Notes under the pieces: generated by a model
Told to the model about the DNA's origin: nothing
Seen by the model: the letters and a program-made list of their open reading frames with translations, nothing else
Database searches by the model: none
Part shown: positions 53,359-62,083 of the stretch, one piece after another
Layout of the letters: each line of letters begins with the position of its first letter
How positions within the stretch are numbered: position 1 is the first letter of the stretch
Position numbers and translations under genes: made by a program
Assembly (NCBI RefSeq): GCF_000219125.1
Contig: NZ_AFGF01000017.1
Location: forward strand, 124,001 to 188,000
Length of the DNA: 64,000 nucleotides
Reading direction: 5' to 3'
Source: Acetonema longum DSM 6540
Lineage (GTDB): Bacteria; Bacillota; Negativicutes; Sporomusales; Acetonemataceae

Positions 53359-54666
53359 ATGGACAAACAAGAGCCTTCGGCATGGAAAAAAACGATCATT
53401 GCCGCTATGACAAGTTATGTTGATGCCGGCTCCATCGTAGCGGGAGCTGCGGGTTTGAGCCTGTGGCAATCCTATCTGGGGATGAATGGAATGCAGCTGG
53501 GGCTTTTAGGAGCGCTGAGCTCCAATGCAGGCTCCGCTGCGGTGGGAGCATTAATCGGCGGCCGCCTTTGTGATAAATATGGCCGTAAGTTTGTTTATAC
53601 CTATGATTTACTTGTGTATATCCTCGGGATGCTGCTTATTGTCTTTGGTGTGAATTATGCGATGCTGTTAATCGGTTATATTATTGTGGGCCTGGGCGTA
53701 GGTGCTGATGTCGTGGCGTCGTGGACGATGATTGCAGAGGAGGCTCCGGCGGAAAACAGGGCCCGGCATTGCGGCTCGGCGCAGTTTGCCTGGGCGCTTG
53801 GGCCGGCGGTGGTGCTGCTCCTGTCCGTTTTCCTAAACCATTTGGGACTCCTGGGAAACAGGCTGGTATTCGGGCACTTGATCCTTGTAGCGGCATGGGT
53901 GTGGTATCAGCGGCTGCAAATGCCGGAATCCAAGGACTGGCAGGAGACCAAGAAGAAAGAAACTGAATTGCTTGCCGCAGGCCGCATGCAGAAAGTTTCT
54001 TACAGCGTGCTGTTTAGTGGAATTAACCTTAAGACAGTGCTGTTTCTTGTCGGAATGTACTCAATCTGGAATTTATGCGCAAGCACCTGGGGCTTCTTTA
54101 TGCCGTATATCTTTGAACATGTCGGCAATCTTTCCCATGCGATGAGCAATGCGCTGCAAGTCGGCTCTTTTGTAATATCTATTTTAGCAACATTTTTTAT
54201 CTTCATGGGCTTGGGCGACCGCGTCAACCGCAGACTTCTCTATTTTATCGTCGGATCTATTTACGTTGCGGGTTGGTCGATGTGGCTCCTGCCGCCGGAA
54301 TCGATGACAATGGCAATGGTTTTTGCTTTTACCGCTTTTGCCGGGATTAATAACGGAGCGGGTCAGCAAGCTTTTTACCAGCTTTGGTGCAGTGAGCTTT
54401 TTCCTTCCCGTTACCGGGCAACCGCGCAGGGGTTCACTTTCTTTGTCACGCGATTTGCCGCTGCGGCCTGGGCTTTTGCTTTCCCGATTATCATGGAGAG
54501 TCTGGGTTTCCGGTATGCCGTCGTGCTGATGGTTGCTTTTGCCGCCGTCAGTCTGATCATTGGCACAATCGGAGCGCCGGATACAAGCGGCAAAACACTG
54601 GAACAGATTGAAGAAGAGCGTTATGGAACGAAATACTCGCAAGGAATATCAGCGAATATGAGATAA
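53359..54666 (+). CDS. MFS transporter, probable L-rhamnose permease
   Basis: 435 residues, about 12 membrane helices. Sugar-porter/MHS-like features: GALIGGRLCDKYGRKFVY (the MFS loop 2-3 motif), VGLGVGADVVASWTMIAEEAPAENRARH, and ELFPSRYRATAQGFTF in the second half. Position inside the rha genes argues for rhamnose uptake, in place of a RhaT or ABC system. AAAAGAGGTAGAGACA precedes the ATG. It is 108 bases after rhaD; rhaM follows after 12. Confidence 0.88.
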   Translation: MDKQEPSAWKKTIIAAMTSYVDAGSIVAGAAGLSLWQSYLGMNGMQLGLLGALSSNAGSAAVGALIGGRLCDKYGRKFVYTYDLLVYILGMLLIVFGVNYAMLLIGYIIVGLGVGADVVASWTMIAEEAPAENRARHCGSAQFAWALGPAVVLLLSVFLNHLGLLGNRLVFGHLILVAAWVWYQRLQMPESKDWQETKKKETELLAAGRMQKVSYSVLFSGINLKTVLFLVGMYSIWNLCASTWGFFMPYIFEHVGNLSHAMSNALQVGSFVISILATFFIFMGLGDRVNRRLLYFIVGSIYVAGWSMWLLPPESMTMAMVFAFTAFAGINNGAGQQAFYQLWCSELFPSRYRATAQGFTFFVTRFAAAAWAFAFPIIMESLGFRYAVVLMVAFAAVSLIIGTIGAPDTSGKTLEQIEEERYGTKYSQGISANMR

Positions 54667-54678
54667 GAGGGAGAAGTG

Positions 54679-55005
54679 ATGTTCAGTATGGAACGATATG
54701 CCTGGAAAGCCATTGTTCATGAAGGAAAGCTGCTGGAGTACAAGAAGCGGCATGACGAAATTTGGGAGGATATGAAAAGCGTTCTTAAAGAAGCGGGGAT
54801 TTGCAATTATACAATTTGGAGCGTTGGAAACGAGTTGTTTGGTTATTACGAATGCGAAAAAGGAGCGGAGTATGCTGCCAAAGTACAGGGAAAAAGCCCG
54901 GTTGTTGCTAAATGGAATGAGTATATGAAAGACGTTATGACCATGGCCATGGATTCTCAAACCGGGGCGCAGGCGAAATTGGAACAAGTTTTTTACCTGC
55001 CTTGA
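54679..55005 (+). CDS. rhaM: L-rhamnose mutarotase
   Basis: RhaM interconverts alpha and beta L-rhamnose so that the isomerase gets its substrate. 108 residues: MERYAWKAIVHEGKLLEYKKRHDEIWEDM with the conserved His/Tyr/Trp positions, NYTIWSVGNELFGYYEC, and MTMAMD in the tail. The ATG at 54679 is preceded by GAGGGAGAAGTG; a GTG immediately before is in frame. Part of the rha operon. Confidence 0.93.
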   Translation: MFSMERYAWKAIVHEGKLLEYKKRHDEIWEDMKSVLKEAGICNYTIWSVGNELFGYYECEKGAEYAAKVQGKSPVVAKWNEYMKDVMTMAMDSQTGAQAKLEQVFYLP

Positions 55006-55039
55006 CATAGATTTTCTTGCATTAAAGAATAAAGAATTT

Positions 55040-55054
55040 TGATAATGATTAGGC
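55040..55054. promoter_or_regulatory. Partial Fur-box-like site before fucO
   Basis: TGATAATGATTAGGC matches 12 of 15 positions of the Fur consensus; the left half is perfect and the right half broken. It is 58-72 bases before the start of an iron-dependent dehydrogenase gene. Weak on its own. Confidence 0.3.
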
Positions 55055-55111
55055 TGATTGGGTCAATGGCGGCAAGACAGGACAAAAGTAAAAATGCATG
55101 AGGTGGTTAAC

Positions 55112-56269
55112 ATGGCAAACCGTATTGTTTTGAATGAAACTTCCTATTTCGGCATAGGAGCTATCGCTATGATTCCGCAAGAAGCTGCGTCCCGAAATTT
55201 CACCAAGGCTTTTGTGGTTACCGATAAAGACTTGCTCAAATTTAACGTGACCCAGAAGGTTACGACCATACTGAAGCAGGCAAACATTCCTTTTGAAATC
55301 TATGATAATGTAAAACCTAACCCTACGATTGAAAATGTGCTTACGGGAGTGAAAGCCTTTGCCGTTTCCCAAGCGGATTTTATTTTAGCGGTTGGCGGCG
55401 GATCTTCGATCGATACTTCGAAAGCGATTGGCATTGTTACGAATAACCCGGAATTTGCCGATGTAAAATCCTTGGAGGGAGTGGCCGCCACAAAAAACAA
55501 ATCGGTACCGATCGTTGCCGTGCCTACAACTGCCGGAACCGCTGCGGAAGTTACCATTAACTATGTCATTACGGATGAAGTGTCGGTGAAAAAGATGGTA
55601 TGCGTGGATCCGAAAGACATACCTGTACTGTCGATTATCGATCCGGAAATGATGGCCTCTATGCCCAGGGGACTCACGGCCGCAACCGGTATGGATGCCT
55701 TGACTCATGCCATTGAAGGCTATATTACCAAGGGCGCCTGGGTTATGACGGATATGTTCGAGTTAAAGGGAATTGAATTAATTGCGAAATATCTGCCGGC
55801 AGCAGTTTTTGAACCTGATAACTTACAGGCCAGGGAAGGCATGGGTATTGCACAGTATATCGCCGGCATGGGCTTTTCCAATGTTGGATTGGGGATTGTT
55901 CACTCTATGGCTCACAGTCTGGGTGCCGTTTATGATACCCCGCATGGTGTGGCCAATGCTTTGCTGCTGCCTTATGTAATGGAGTACAATGCGCCGGCTA
56001 CCGGTGAAAAATACCGGGAAATCGCCCGCAATATGGGCGTAGCCAATGTTGACAGCATGAATGAAGCCGAATACCGCAGAGCGGCGGTAGATGCTGTGAT
56101 TTCATTGTCCAAAACGATAGGGATACCGCAAAAACTACGAGAATTTGGCGCTAAGGAAGAAGATTTGCCTAAATTGGCTCAAATGGCTTATAACGATGTA
56201 TGCACTCCGGGAAATCCGCGCGATACCAATATAGAAGATATACTGGGGATTTATCGGCAAGCCTTTTAA
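55112..56269 (+). CDS. fucO: Lactaldehyde reductase (iron-dependent alcohol dehydrogenase)
   Basis: 385 residues from MANRIVLNETSYFGIGAI. Family III alcohol dehydrogenase: NAD site VGGGSSIDTSKAIGI, PTTAGTAAEVT, and iron ligands in GMDALTHAIEGY (Asp, His), GIVHSMAHSLGA and YDTPHGVANA. In the rhamnose pathway it reduces L-lactaldehyde to 1,2-propanediol under anaerobic conditions, regenerating NAD. The frame is open from 55058, but GAGGTGGTTAAC before the ATG at 55112 sets the start. No B12-dependent diol dehydratase genes are present, so propanediol is probably excreted. Confidence 0.93.
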   Translation: MANRIVLNETSYFGIGAIAMIPQEAASRNFTKAFVVTDKDLLKFNVTQKVTTILKQANIPFEIYDNVKPNPTIENVLTGVKAFAVSQADFILAVGGGSSIDTSKAIGIVTNNPEFADVKSLEGVAATKNKSVPIVAVPTTAGTAAEVTINYVITDEVSVKKMVCVDPKDIPVLSIIDPEMMASMPRGLTAATGMDALTHAIEGYITKGAWVMTDMFELKGIELIAKYLPAAVFEPDNLQAREGMGIAQYIAGMGFSNVGLGIVHSMAHSLGAVYDTPHGVANALLLPYVMEYNAPATGEKYREIARNMGVANVDSMNEAEYRRAAVDAVISLSKTIGIPQKLREFGAKEEDLPKLAQMAYNDVCTPGNPRDTNIEDILGIYRQAF

Positions 56270-56469
56270 AGAGCGTTAGTCCGATTTTCTTCTTAGCTAT
56301 AAGTTCAAGGTTTGAGCGGGTTGCCGGCGGAGGTAGTTTATTCTGTGGTTTTATGCGTTTAAGGCTTACTGGCTGTACGCGGTTGCTTGGGATTTCCTGA
56401 TATTACCTGAATAGCAAAGAATAATTCAATCAATAATAATTGTGTAATGTATGGAAGGGAGTGTTAAAT

Positions 56470-56655
56470 TTGGCGCAATTAAATCAAATGGAGCTTCAAC
56501 ACTTGCGGCACATGATAGGCGGCCATGAAACGGTGGCCAATAAACTGGAAGCATACGCGCAGCAATGTAATGATGCACAGCTCAAACAAATGTTTCAGGA
56601 CGATGCAGCGGCAGCCCGAAGCTCAAAGCAGAAACTTATGTCATTTTTACAATAA
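56470..56655 (+). CDS. Small CotF-like spore coat protein
   Basis: 61 residues from a TTG start (GGAAGGGAG eight bases upstream): MAQLNQMELQHLRHMIGGHETVANKLEAYAQQCNDAQLKQMFQDDAAAARSSKQKL, quoted as landmarks. Helical, with the ELQHLRHMI and HETVANKLEAYA pattern seen in short coat-type proteins of spore formers. It ends 16 bases before the next coat-like gene, forming a pair. Confidence 0.75.
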   Translation: MAQLNQMELQHLRHMIGGHETVANKLEAYAQQCNDAQLKQMFQDDAAAARSSKQKLMSFLQ

Positions 56656-56671
56656 GGAAGGAAGCTGTATT

Positions 56672-56926
56672 ATGAATGAAAAAGATATGCTCAATGATTA
56701 TTTGGCAATGATAAAAGGCAGTTTAGCGACCTATGCTAATGTAATTGCCGAAACGGGTAACCCTCAGTTGCGTTCGACTTTTCAGCAAATGAGAAACCAG
56801 GATGAACAGCGGCAGTATCAGATTGCTCAAACGGCACAGCAAAAAGGGTACTACAAGCCGGCCGCTCCTGCTACACCAACCGATATGCAGCAAGTAAAAA
56901 CTGAGTTAATGAGTCCATCCATGTAA
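56672..56926 (+). CDS. CotF family spore coat protein
   Basis: 84 residues: MNEKDMLNDYLAMIKGSLATYANVIAETGNPQLRSTFQQMRNQDEQRQYQIAQTAQQKGYYKPAAPA, given as landmarks. The DYLAMIKGSLATYANVIAET and QMRNQDEQRQYQI stretches match the CotF (PF07875) pattern. AGGAAGGAAGCTGTATT precedes the ATG at 56672. A strong terminator follows. Probably expressed in the mother cell during sporulation. Confidence 0.85.
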   Translation: MNEKDMLNDYLAMIKGSLATYANVIAETGNPQLRSTFQQMRNQDEQRQYQIAQTAQQKGYYKPAAPATPTDMQQVKTELMSPSM

Positions 56927-56944
56927 GAATAATGAACGGTAATT

Positions 56945-56978
56945 AACCCGCATCATGAAGATGCGGGTTAATTTTTTT
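56945..56978. terminator. Terminator after the cotF-like gene, bidirectional
   Basis: AACCCGCATC pairs perfectly with GATGCGGGTT around a 5-base loop and is followed by AATTTTTTT; the opposite strand also has a T-run. It serves the convergent livK-type gene too. Confidence 0.93.
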
Positions 56979-57040
56979 ATAGCTCCGTTTGTCGCTGAAA
57001 GGATCGAAAAGCAATGAGGGGTCTTGAAAGGAACTGCCGG

Positions 57041-58228
57041 TTAAGGATTCACTTTTTCTCTAAATGTCTGCTTGCCGTCCTTAAATTCGACGATAACGGC
57101 GCTTTTCACAGCGTCATGGGTTTGGTTGAGGCTAATCAGGCCGGAAACGGCGGCGTAGTCCTTGGTTTTGGCCAATTCGTCTTTGATTTTGACAGAGTCG
57201 GCGCTGCCGGCCCGTTCTATGGCTTTGATCACCATCATCGTGGCATCATAAGAGAGAGCGGCAAAAGCATCCGGTGTCTGATTGTATTCTTTTTTATAGT
57301 TTTCTACAAAGTTTTTTACTGCCGGGCTGTTATCGTCGGGGGAATAGTGGTTGCTGAAGAATGTGTTGTTTAGAGCTTGAGCGCCGGCAATTTCCGGCAG
57401 TTTGGCCGAATCCCAGCCGTCGCCGCCCATGAAAGGAACGGTGAGACCGAGTTCGCGGGCCTGTTTGATCAACATGCCGACTTCTTGGTAATAGCCGGGT
57501 GCGAACACCACATCAGGATTTTGGGCTTTGATTTTGGTCAGAGTGGATTTGAAGTCAGTGTCTTTTTGCAGGTAGGCTTCTTCGGCTACGATGGTTCCGC
57601 CATTTTTTACGAAAGTTTCTTTAAAGAACTGACCCAGTCCCATGGCGTAATCGCTGGACTTGTCAATATATAAAGCGGCGGTTTTGGCCTTCAGGGATTT
57701 TTGCGCAAAATTGGCCATAACCGAACCCTGGAACGGATCGATAAATGCGGCGCGGAAGATATACTCCCTCACTTTTCCGGTGTTAGGGTCTACGGTTACT
57801 TTCGGATTGGAGGCGGTAGGGCTGATGGCCAAGACTTTGCTGCCCTGATTCACTTGGGCGGCGGCGATTACGCTGGAGGAAGCGATCGGAGCGATAACGG
57901 CCACCACTTTGTCCTGACTGACCAGCTTCTGCATAGCATTGGCTGACTCAGCGGCCTCACTCTTATTGTCGGCGACGATGAGAGTAAGCTGTTTGCCGAC
58001 TACGCCGCCTTTGGCGTTTACTTCTTTAATCGCCAGTCTGGCGCCGTTAGTGGCGGATTGTCCAAACGTGGCGCTGCCGCCGGTCATTTCCAAGTTGGCG
58101 CCTAGTTTGATCACATCAGATTGGCTCGCTTGTTTGGCTCCGCCGCAGCCGGCCGTAACCAATGCCGCTGCTGCAAAAACTGCAATCAATGCGGTTGACA
58201 GGCTTTTTTTCCGTGAGCTATGTAACAT
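57041..58228 (-). CDS. Branched-chain amino-acid-type ABC substrate-binding lipoprotein
   Basis: 395 residues. Signal peptide with lipobox region ALVTAGCGG, then a type I periplasmic-binding fold (LivK/LivJ): IKLGANLEMTGGSATFGQSATNGARLAIKEVNAKGG, IVADNKSEAAESANA, IAPIASSSVIAAA, AALYIDKSSDYAMGLGQFF, and PFMGGDGWDSAKL. It would bind leucine/isoleucine/valine or related amides. No livHMGF genes are adjacent, so it is an orphan that must share a transporter encoded elsewhere or act as a sensor. Confidence 0.92.
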   Translation of the reverse strand: MLHSSRKKSLSTALIAVFAAAALVTAGCGGAKQASQSDVIKLGANLEMTGGSATFGQSATNGARLAIKEVNAKGGVVGKQLTLIVADNKSEAAESANAMQKLVSQDKVVAVIAPIASSSVIAAAQVNQGSKVLAISPTASNPKVTVDPNTGKVREYIFRAAFIDPFQGSVMANFAQKSLKAKTAALYIDKSSDYAMGLGQFFKETFVKNGGTIVAEEAYLQKDTDFKSTLTKIKAQNPDVVFAPGYYQEVGMLIKQARELGLTVPFMGGDGWDSAKLPEIAGAQALNNTFFSNHYSPDDNSPAVKNFVENYKKEYNQTPDAFAALSYDATMMVIKAIERAGSADSVKIKDELAKTKDYAAVSGLISLNQTHDAVKSAVIVEFKDGKQTFREKVNP

Positions 58229-58532
58229 ATTTGCCCCCTATTATTTTTGCCTGGACCTGTTGGCCTACAGGCAGATTAAAATGCTACAGCAGTCTCAAAT
58301 TGGTCGTGTCCACTCACAAGATATATCTGTAGCCCTGTAAAGAATATTATAAGGGTGCGTTTTTAAGGTGTCAATATTAAAAATAACTGATTATAGCTTG
58401 TTTAAGCGAATATACAGGATTGGTTAACATTTATGCATTAAATCAGACATTTCATAAACTATTAAAAGCAAAATCGCCAACAATACACAGGTGGTCAAAA
58501 ATATGTAGCATTTATGTTCTTTTGCGGAGGAC
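58229..58532. other. AT-rich intergenic region upstream of the LivK-type gene
   Basis: About 300 bases with the promoter of the minus-strand LivK-type gene and, from 58524, the ribosome site of a very short plus-strand ORF. I see no RNA gene, repeat or longer frame here. Confidence 0.4.
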
Positions 58533-58610
58533 ATGATGATTTGCGTTCGTGAGGAATGTGATACTGTCAAGGGAGTGACTATCATAACTTGCGCCGCGCC
58601 CCTAATATAA
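58533..58610 (+). CDS. Possible 25-residue peptide with strong ribosome-binding site
   Basis: GCGGAGGAC directly precedes ATGATG, and the frame MMICVREECDTVKGVTIITC ends in AAPLI with its stop overlapping the first bases of a perfect terminator hairpin (58609-58645). Three Cys in 25 residues are notable. It could be a small protein or a leader peptide. No relatives are recognised. Confidence 0.3.
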   Translation: MMICVREECDTVKGVTIITCAAPLI

Positions 58611-58645
58611 GAGCAACAGCCTGGCCAAGCCAGGCTGTTGCTCTT
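58609..58645. terminator. Perfect 17-bp hairpin terminator
   Basis: AAGAGCAACAGCCTGGC pairs completely with GCCAGGCTGTTGCTCTT around a 3-base loop. It follows the stop of the minus-strand half-size permease gene and the short plus-strand ORF, so it can end both transcripts. Confidence 0.85.
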
Positions 58646-58654
58646 ATCCGCCGG

Positions 58655-59041
58655 TCATTTCTCTGTCTTGTTTTCGCCTTTTGCCGGCTTTGGAATTAAC
58701 ATTCGCACGCCCGAGAAAATGATAAACACGCCAAAAATTCGCTTTAATTCCTCTGCCGGTATATACTGGACGAAATTGGCGCTGACGAGGGCGCCGGCGA
58801 TCGCGCCGCCGGCCAGCCAGCCGGCCAGACGGTAGTCGACCAAATTGGCCTTATGCAATTGATAAATGGCAGCCAGTGATGTGGGAATAATGACCAGCAT
58901 GGAGATGCCCTGGGCGATATGCTGGGTTATACCTAATAGCAGGACCATCACCGGCACCAGGACGACGCCGCCGCCAATGCCCAGGAGGCCGCTTAAAATT
59001 CCGCACAGCAAACCCATCAGGATCGTAGTTAAAACAGCCAT
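58655..59041 (-). CDS. Half-size TauE/SafE family permease B
   Basis: 128 residues, four membrane helices: GLLCGILSGLLGIGGGVVLVPVMVLLLGITQHIAQGISM is one copy of the TauE/SafE repeat. Full members have eight helices and about 250 residues, so this is a half protein. Its start overlaps the stop of the other half gene by one base (TAATG). Together they could form a heterodimer equal to one exporter of sulfite or other sulfur-containing anions. The substrate is not shown. Confidence 0.88.
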   Translation of the reverse strand: MAVLTTILMGLLCGILSGLLGIGGGVVLVPVMVLLLGITQHIAQGISMLVIIPTSLAAIYQLHKANLVDYRLAGWLAGGAIAGALVSANFVQYIPAEELKRIFGVFIIFSGVRMLIPKPAKGENKTEK

Positions 59042-59406
59042 TAACCAATCACCATCCTGACCCCGACCAAAATCAGCATGAACGCAAACAGGCGTTTAAG
59101 CTGAACAGCCGGCAGTTTTTTCATTAGCCGCGCCCCCAGAGATGCTCCCACTATACTGCCCAGAATGAGCTGCAGGGCGACAGAATAGTCGATGCTGCCA
59201 TGCAGGGAATAGACAATACTGCTGACAATAGCGGTGGGTATTACTACAGCCAGTGAAGTAGCCTGGGCAATATGCTGAGTCACGCCGAAATAACTGACCA
59301 TAATCGGGACCATGAAAACCCCGCCGCCAATCCCCAGAAGGCCGCTCAGCACCCCGATCAGCAGTCCGGCCCCCAGCGCTTTCCAATTGTTCTCCAAATT
59401 GATCAT
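59041..59406 (-). CDS. Half-size TauE/SafE family permease A
   Basis: 121 residues, four membrane helices: ALGAGLLIGVLSGLLGIGGGVFMVPIMVSYFGVTQHIAQATSLAVVIP is the family repeat, similar to but distinct from half B. The frame is open to 59604; the ATG at 59406 with CGGAG seven bases upstream is preferred, and MEMINLEN at 59412 is the alternative. Cotranslated with half B. Confidence 0.88.
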   Translation of the reverse strand: MINLENNWKALGAGLLIGVLSGLLGIGGGVFMVPIMVSYFGVTQHIAQATSLAVVIPTAIVSSIVYSLHGSIDYSVALQLILGSIVGASLGARLMKKLPAVQLKRLFAFMLILVGVRMVIG

Positions 59407-59531
59407 CTCCATACTCCGTAGAATAAAATATAGGAGTTCGATAAGCTGGCAATAATTTATTATAACATAAAAGGAGTCCCGGGCGGCAATATGGAATTGA
59501 CATGAAGAGATTAGGAGAGCAGGTGAGAAAT

Positions 59532-60053
59532 ATGTTAGTGGTCCGGGAACTGCAATTTGAGAATGCAGAGGAAATAACCCGCTTATATATAAAAAACCGG
59601 GCATATTTACAGCCCTTTGAGCCGGTCAGAGATGACCTGTACTACACGGTGGGATGCCATGAGGAAATGATCGGCGCCACATTAGATGATCCCCATAATT
59701 ATTTGATGGGGATATTCCTTGCGGGCCGGTTGATCGGGCGAATATCCCTGACAGCAATCGCCCGCGCCTTTTTTCAGAATGGGCGCCTTGGCTACTGGCT
59801 GGATCAGGAGCAGCAAGGCAGGGGGTATATGGGTGAGGCTGTCGGGCAGACGGTGAGATTTGCTTTTGATACCTTAAAGCTGCATCGGCTGGAAGCCAAT
59901 GTTATGCCTCACAATGCCGGGTCATTGCGGGTCCTTGAGAAAAACGGCTTTGAACGGATTGGGCTGGCCAGAAAGTACCTGCAGATCAACGGGGTTTGGC
60001 AAGACCATTATCTCCATCAGCTGTTAAATCCATCCTATGGCAGCCAGAGATAA
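59532..60053 (+). CDS. RimJ/RimL-type GNAT acetyltransferase
   Basis: 173 residues from MLVVRELQFENAEEITRLY. GNAT fold with LGYWLDQEQQGRGYMGEAVGQTVRFAFDTL (acetyl-CoA pyrophosphate loop QQGRGYMGEA) and RLEANVMPHNAGSLRVLEKNGFERIGLARKYLQINGVWQDHYLH, typical of enzymes acetylating the N-terminus of ribosomal protein L12 or S5 and of many related targets. The frame is open from 59502; AGGTGAGAAAT before 59532 fixes the start. The target is unknown. Confidence 0.9.
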   Translation: MLVVRELQFENAEEITRLYIKNRAYLQPFEPVRDDLYYTVGCHEEMIGATLDDPHNYLMGIFLAGRLIGRISLTAIARAFFQNGRLGYWLDQEQQGRGYMGEAVGQTVRFAFDTLKLHRLEANVMPHNAGSLRVLEKNGFERIGLARKYLQINGVWQDHYLHQLLNPSYGSQR

Positions 60054-60072
60054 GACGGGAGGATGAAAAATC

Positions 60073-60849
60073 ATGGACACATTCGTAACTACCATTGATC
60101 CACAGGTGATCTTAATTCTTTTAGCGGCAGGCTTTGTCGCGGCATTTATCGATTCCGTTGTAGGCGGCGGCGGACTGATTTCCCTGCCGACCTTTCTTTT
60201 GGTGGGCTTACCGCCGCATCTGGCCCTGGGAACAAATAAACTGGCCGGGACGGTTTGCAGCCTGACCAGTTTCCTGTCATTTTTGCGTTCAGGGAAAATT
60301 CGTCTGGATATTATAAAATATTTATTTTGGCTGTCTCTGGCCGGCTCGGTAGCAGGAGCCTATATCGTGCAGCAAATTCCGCCGGTTTTTCTGCGGCCCC
60401 TGGTAATTTCGCTTCTGGTTCTGGTCGCTTTCTACACCTTTTTAAGAAAGAATTGGGGAACCAATTCCCGGTATACCGGGCTGAGCGCCGGCATGGCGGT
60501 TTTGGCCGGCTTAATGGCGGTGGCCTTGGGGTTTTACGACGGGTTTTTCGGCCCTGGCGCAGGCTCATTTTTGTTGTTTGGCTTTTTGTTTTTCGGATTT
60601 GACTTTGTGGAAGCATCCGGTAATGCCAAGGCATTGAATTTTGCCAGCAATATCGGATCCCTGGCAACCTTTGTACTGCTGGGCGCCGTTCAGTATGTAT
60701 ACGGACTGACCATGGGAATCGGCATGATGATCGGCGCCTGTATCGGTTCACAGGTCGCCATCCGGAAGGGCAGCACCTATGTCCGCCCGCTGTTTTTAGG
60801 CGTAACTGTGGCTATGATCAGCAAACAAATCTGGGATTTACTGCAATAA
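60073..60849 (+). CDS. TauE/SafE family permease, full length (YfcA-like)
   Basis: 258 residues, about eight helices. Both halves of the repeat are seen: GFVAAFIDSVVGGGGLISLPTFLLVGLPPHLALGTNKL and GFYDGFFGPGAGSFLLFGFLFFGFDFVEASGNAKALNFASN. The GTNKL and NAKALNFASN marks are those of YfcA/COG0730. It starts 19 bases after the GNAT stop, so the two are probably one transcript. It is the third TauE-type gene in 2 kb. Confidence 0.92.
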   Translation: MDTFVTTIDPQVILILLAAGFVAAFIDSVVGGGGLISLPTFLLVGLPPHLALGTNKLAGTVCSLTSFLSFLRSGKIRLDIIKYLFWLSLAGSVAGAYIVQQIPPVFLRPLVISLLVLVAFYTFLRKNWGTNSRYTGLSAGMAVLAGLMAVALGFYDGFFGPGAGSFLLFGFLFFGFDFVEASGNAKALNFASNIGSLATFVLLGAVQYVYGLTMGIGMMIGACIGSQVAIRKGSTYVRPLFLGVTVAMISKQIWDLLQ

Positions 60850-60964
60850 TTGGATCGTATATACACAATCGCTGATTAACAGCAAGGGATCGGTTTTTTT
60901 ATGGCGAATATTGTAATAAAACAGCGAATTATTGATAGAGTTGCTGCGACTGGGAGGGATCCGG

Positions 60965-62071
60965 ATGAAATACGGCGGTCAGATCAATATACACAAAATC
61001 GACCCGGCTGAGTTTACTGTGACTGAATCCAGACAGAACAGAAAGAAGAAAAGACCGGCGAAGAAAAAATGGCTGGCCCTGGCAGTCCTGGCCCTGGCAT
61101 TAATCGTCGGCGGTTCTTGCTGGTACTGGACCCGGACGCCCTATTACGCTTTATATCAGATCAGGCAGTCCATAGAAAAACAGGATGTCCGTTTATTTGT
61201 GAAATATGTGGATATAGAAAGTCTCTTGCCGGGTTTGATCACTCAAACCTTGGACGCCAATAAAAAAACGGTGGGGCGGCAGGATGACGAAACCCTGGTG
61301 AGTCTGGCGTCGGAGTTTATTGATAAACTGAAAGCCGCTCCTAAAGACACTGCGCAGAGCACAGCCCTGTCGAACCGGTTTCTTACGGATGAAAAAAAGC
61401 GGGAACTGGATTCTTCCCCGTTCATGACACTGGTTCATCTTTACCGCCGAGGGGGCCAGGGGGCCCAGTGGCGAAACCTGGAGTCGGTTGCTTGGGACGG
61501 AGATCAGGCATTGGCGGGCATTACTTTCTATCATGCCCGGCTGGAAGCGAATCTGCTGCTGGAAGTGAAAATGAAGGATGCCGGCAGCTATTGGCGAGTG
61601 AGTGAAATCCATGACCTGCCCCGGTTCTTATCTCGTCTGGAAGAACTGGAGCAAAGCAAGCTCACAGCCCTGAATGACGGGATTCGCCAGGAAATGGCCC
61701 AGGCCCTTGCATTTGAGCCTATGCCTGTTAACCGGGGAGATTGGGACAGCCTGGGACTCTTCAAGGAAGTACGGTTCCCTTACCGGTTAAAGAATGTAGG
61801 GCAGCGCGCCATAAAGGAAACAAGCGGTTTCATTATTGTCAGCAACAGGGAAGGAAAAGTTTTGCTGCGCCAGCCGATGCTTCATTCCAGCGTCATTGCG
61901 CCGGGAGAGGCAAAAGAAGAGCTTTGGCGGCGAGATATTGTCCCCTTTCGCCGGCAAGACGAACTTTTGCAGGATACTCCCCTGGAACAGATTGGAATAG
62001 AATGGGAAATGCGCCGGATCGTGTTTCAGGACGGGGGACAGTTGAAACTGTATGACAGCCTGCCTTATTAA
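60965..62071 (+). CDS. DUF2939-like membrane-anchored protein
   Basis: 368 residues. A basic cytoplasmic N-terminus (RQNRKKKRPAKKKW), one membrane helix (LALAVLALALIVGGSCWYW) and an outside part beginning TPYYALYQIRQSIEKQDVRLFVKYVDIESLLPGL, which matches the DUF2939 pattern. The C-terminal half (LKNVGQRAIKETSGFIIVSNREGKVLLRQPM) looks beta-rich and may be a second domain. GGGAGGGATCCGG precedes the ATG at 60965. Function unknown. Confidence 0.7.
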   Translation: MKYGGQINIHKIDPAEFTVTESRQNRKKKRPAKKKWLALAVLALALIVGGSCWYWTRTPYYALYQIRQSIEKQDVRLFVKYVDIESLLPGLITQTLDANKKTVGRQDDETLVSLASEFIDKLKAAPKDTAQSTALSNRFLTDEKKRELDSSPFMTLVHLYRRGGQGAQWRNLESVAWDGDQALAGITFYHARLEANLLLEVKMKDAGSYWRVSEIHDLPRFLSRLEELEQSKLTALNDGIRQEMAQALAFEPMPVNRGDWDSLGLFKEVRFPYRLKNVGQRAIKETSGFIIVSNREGKVLLRQPMLHSSVIAPGEAKEELWRRDIVPFRRQDELLQDTPLEQIGIEWEMRRIVFQDGGQLKLYDSLPY

Positions 62072-62083
62072 AGGGCTGTAAGA

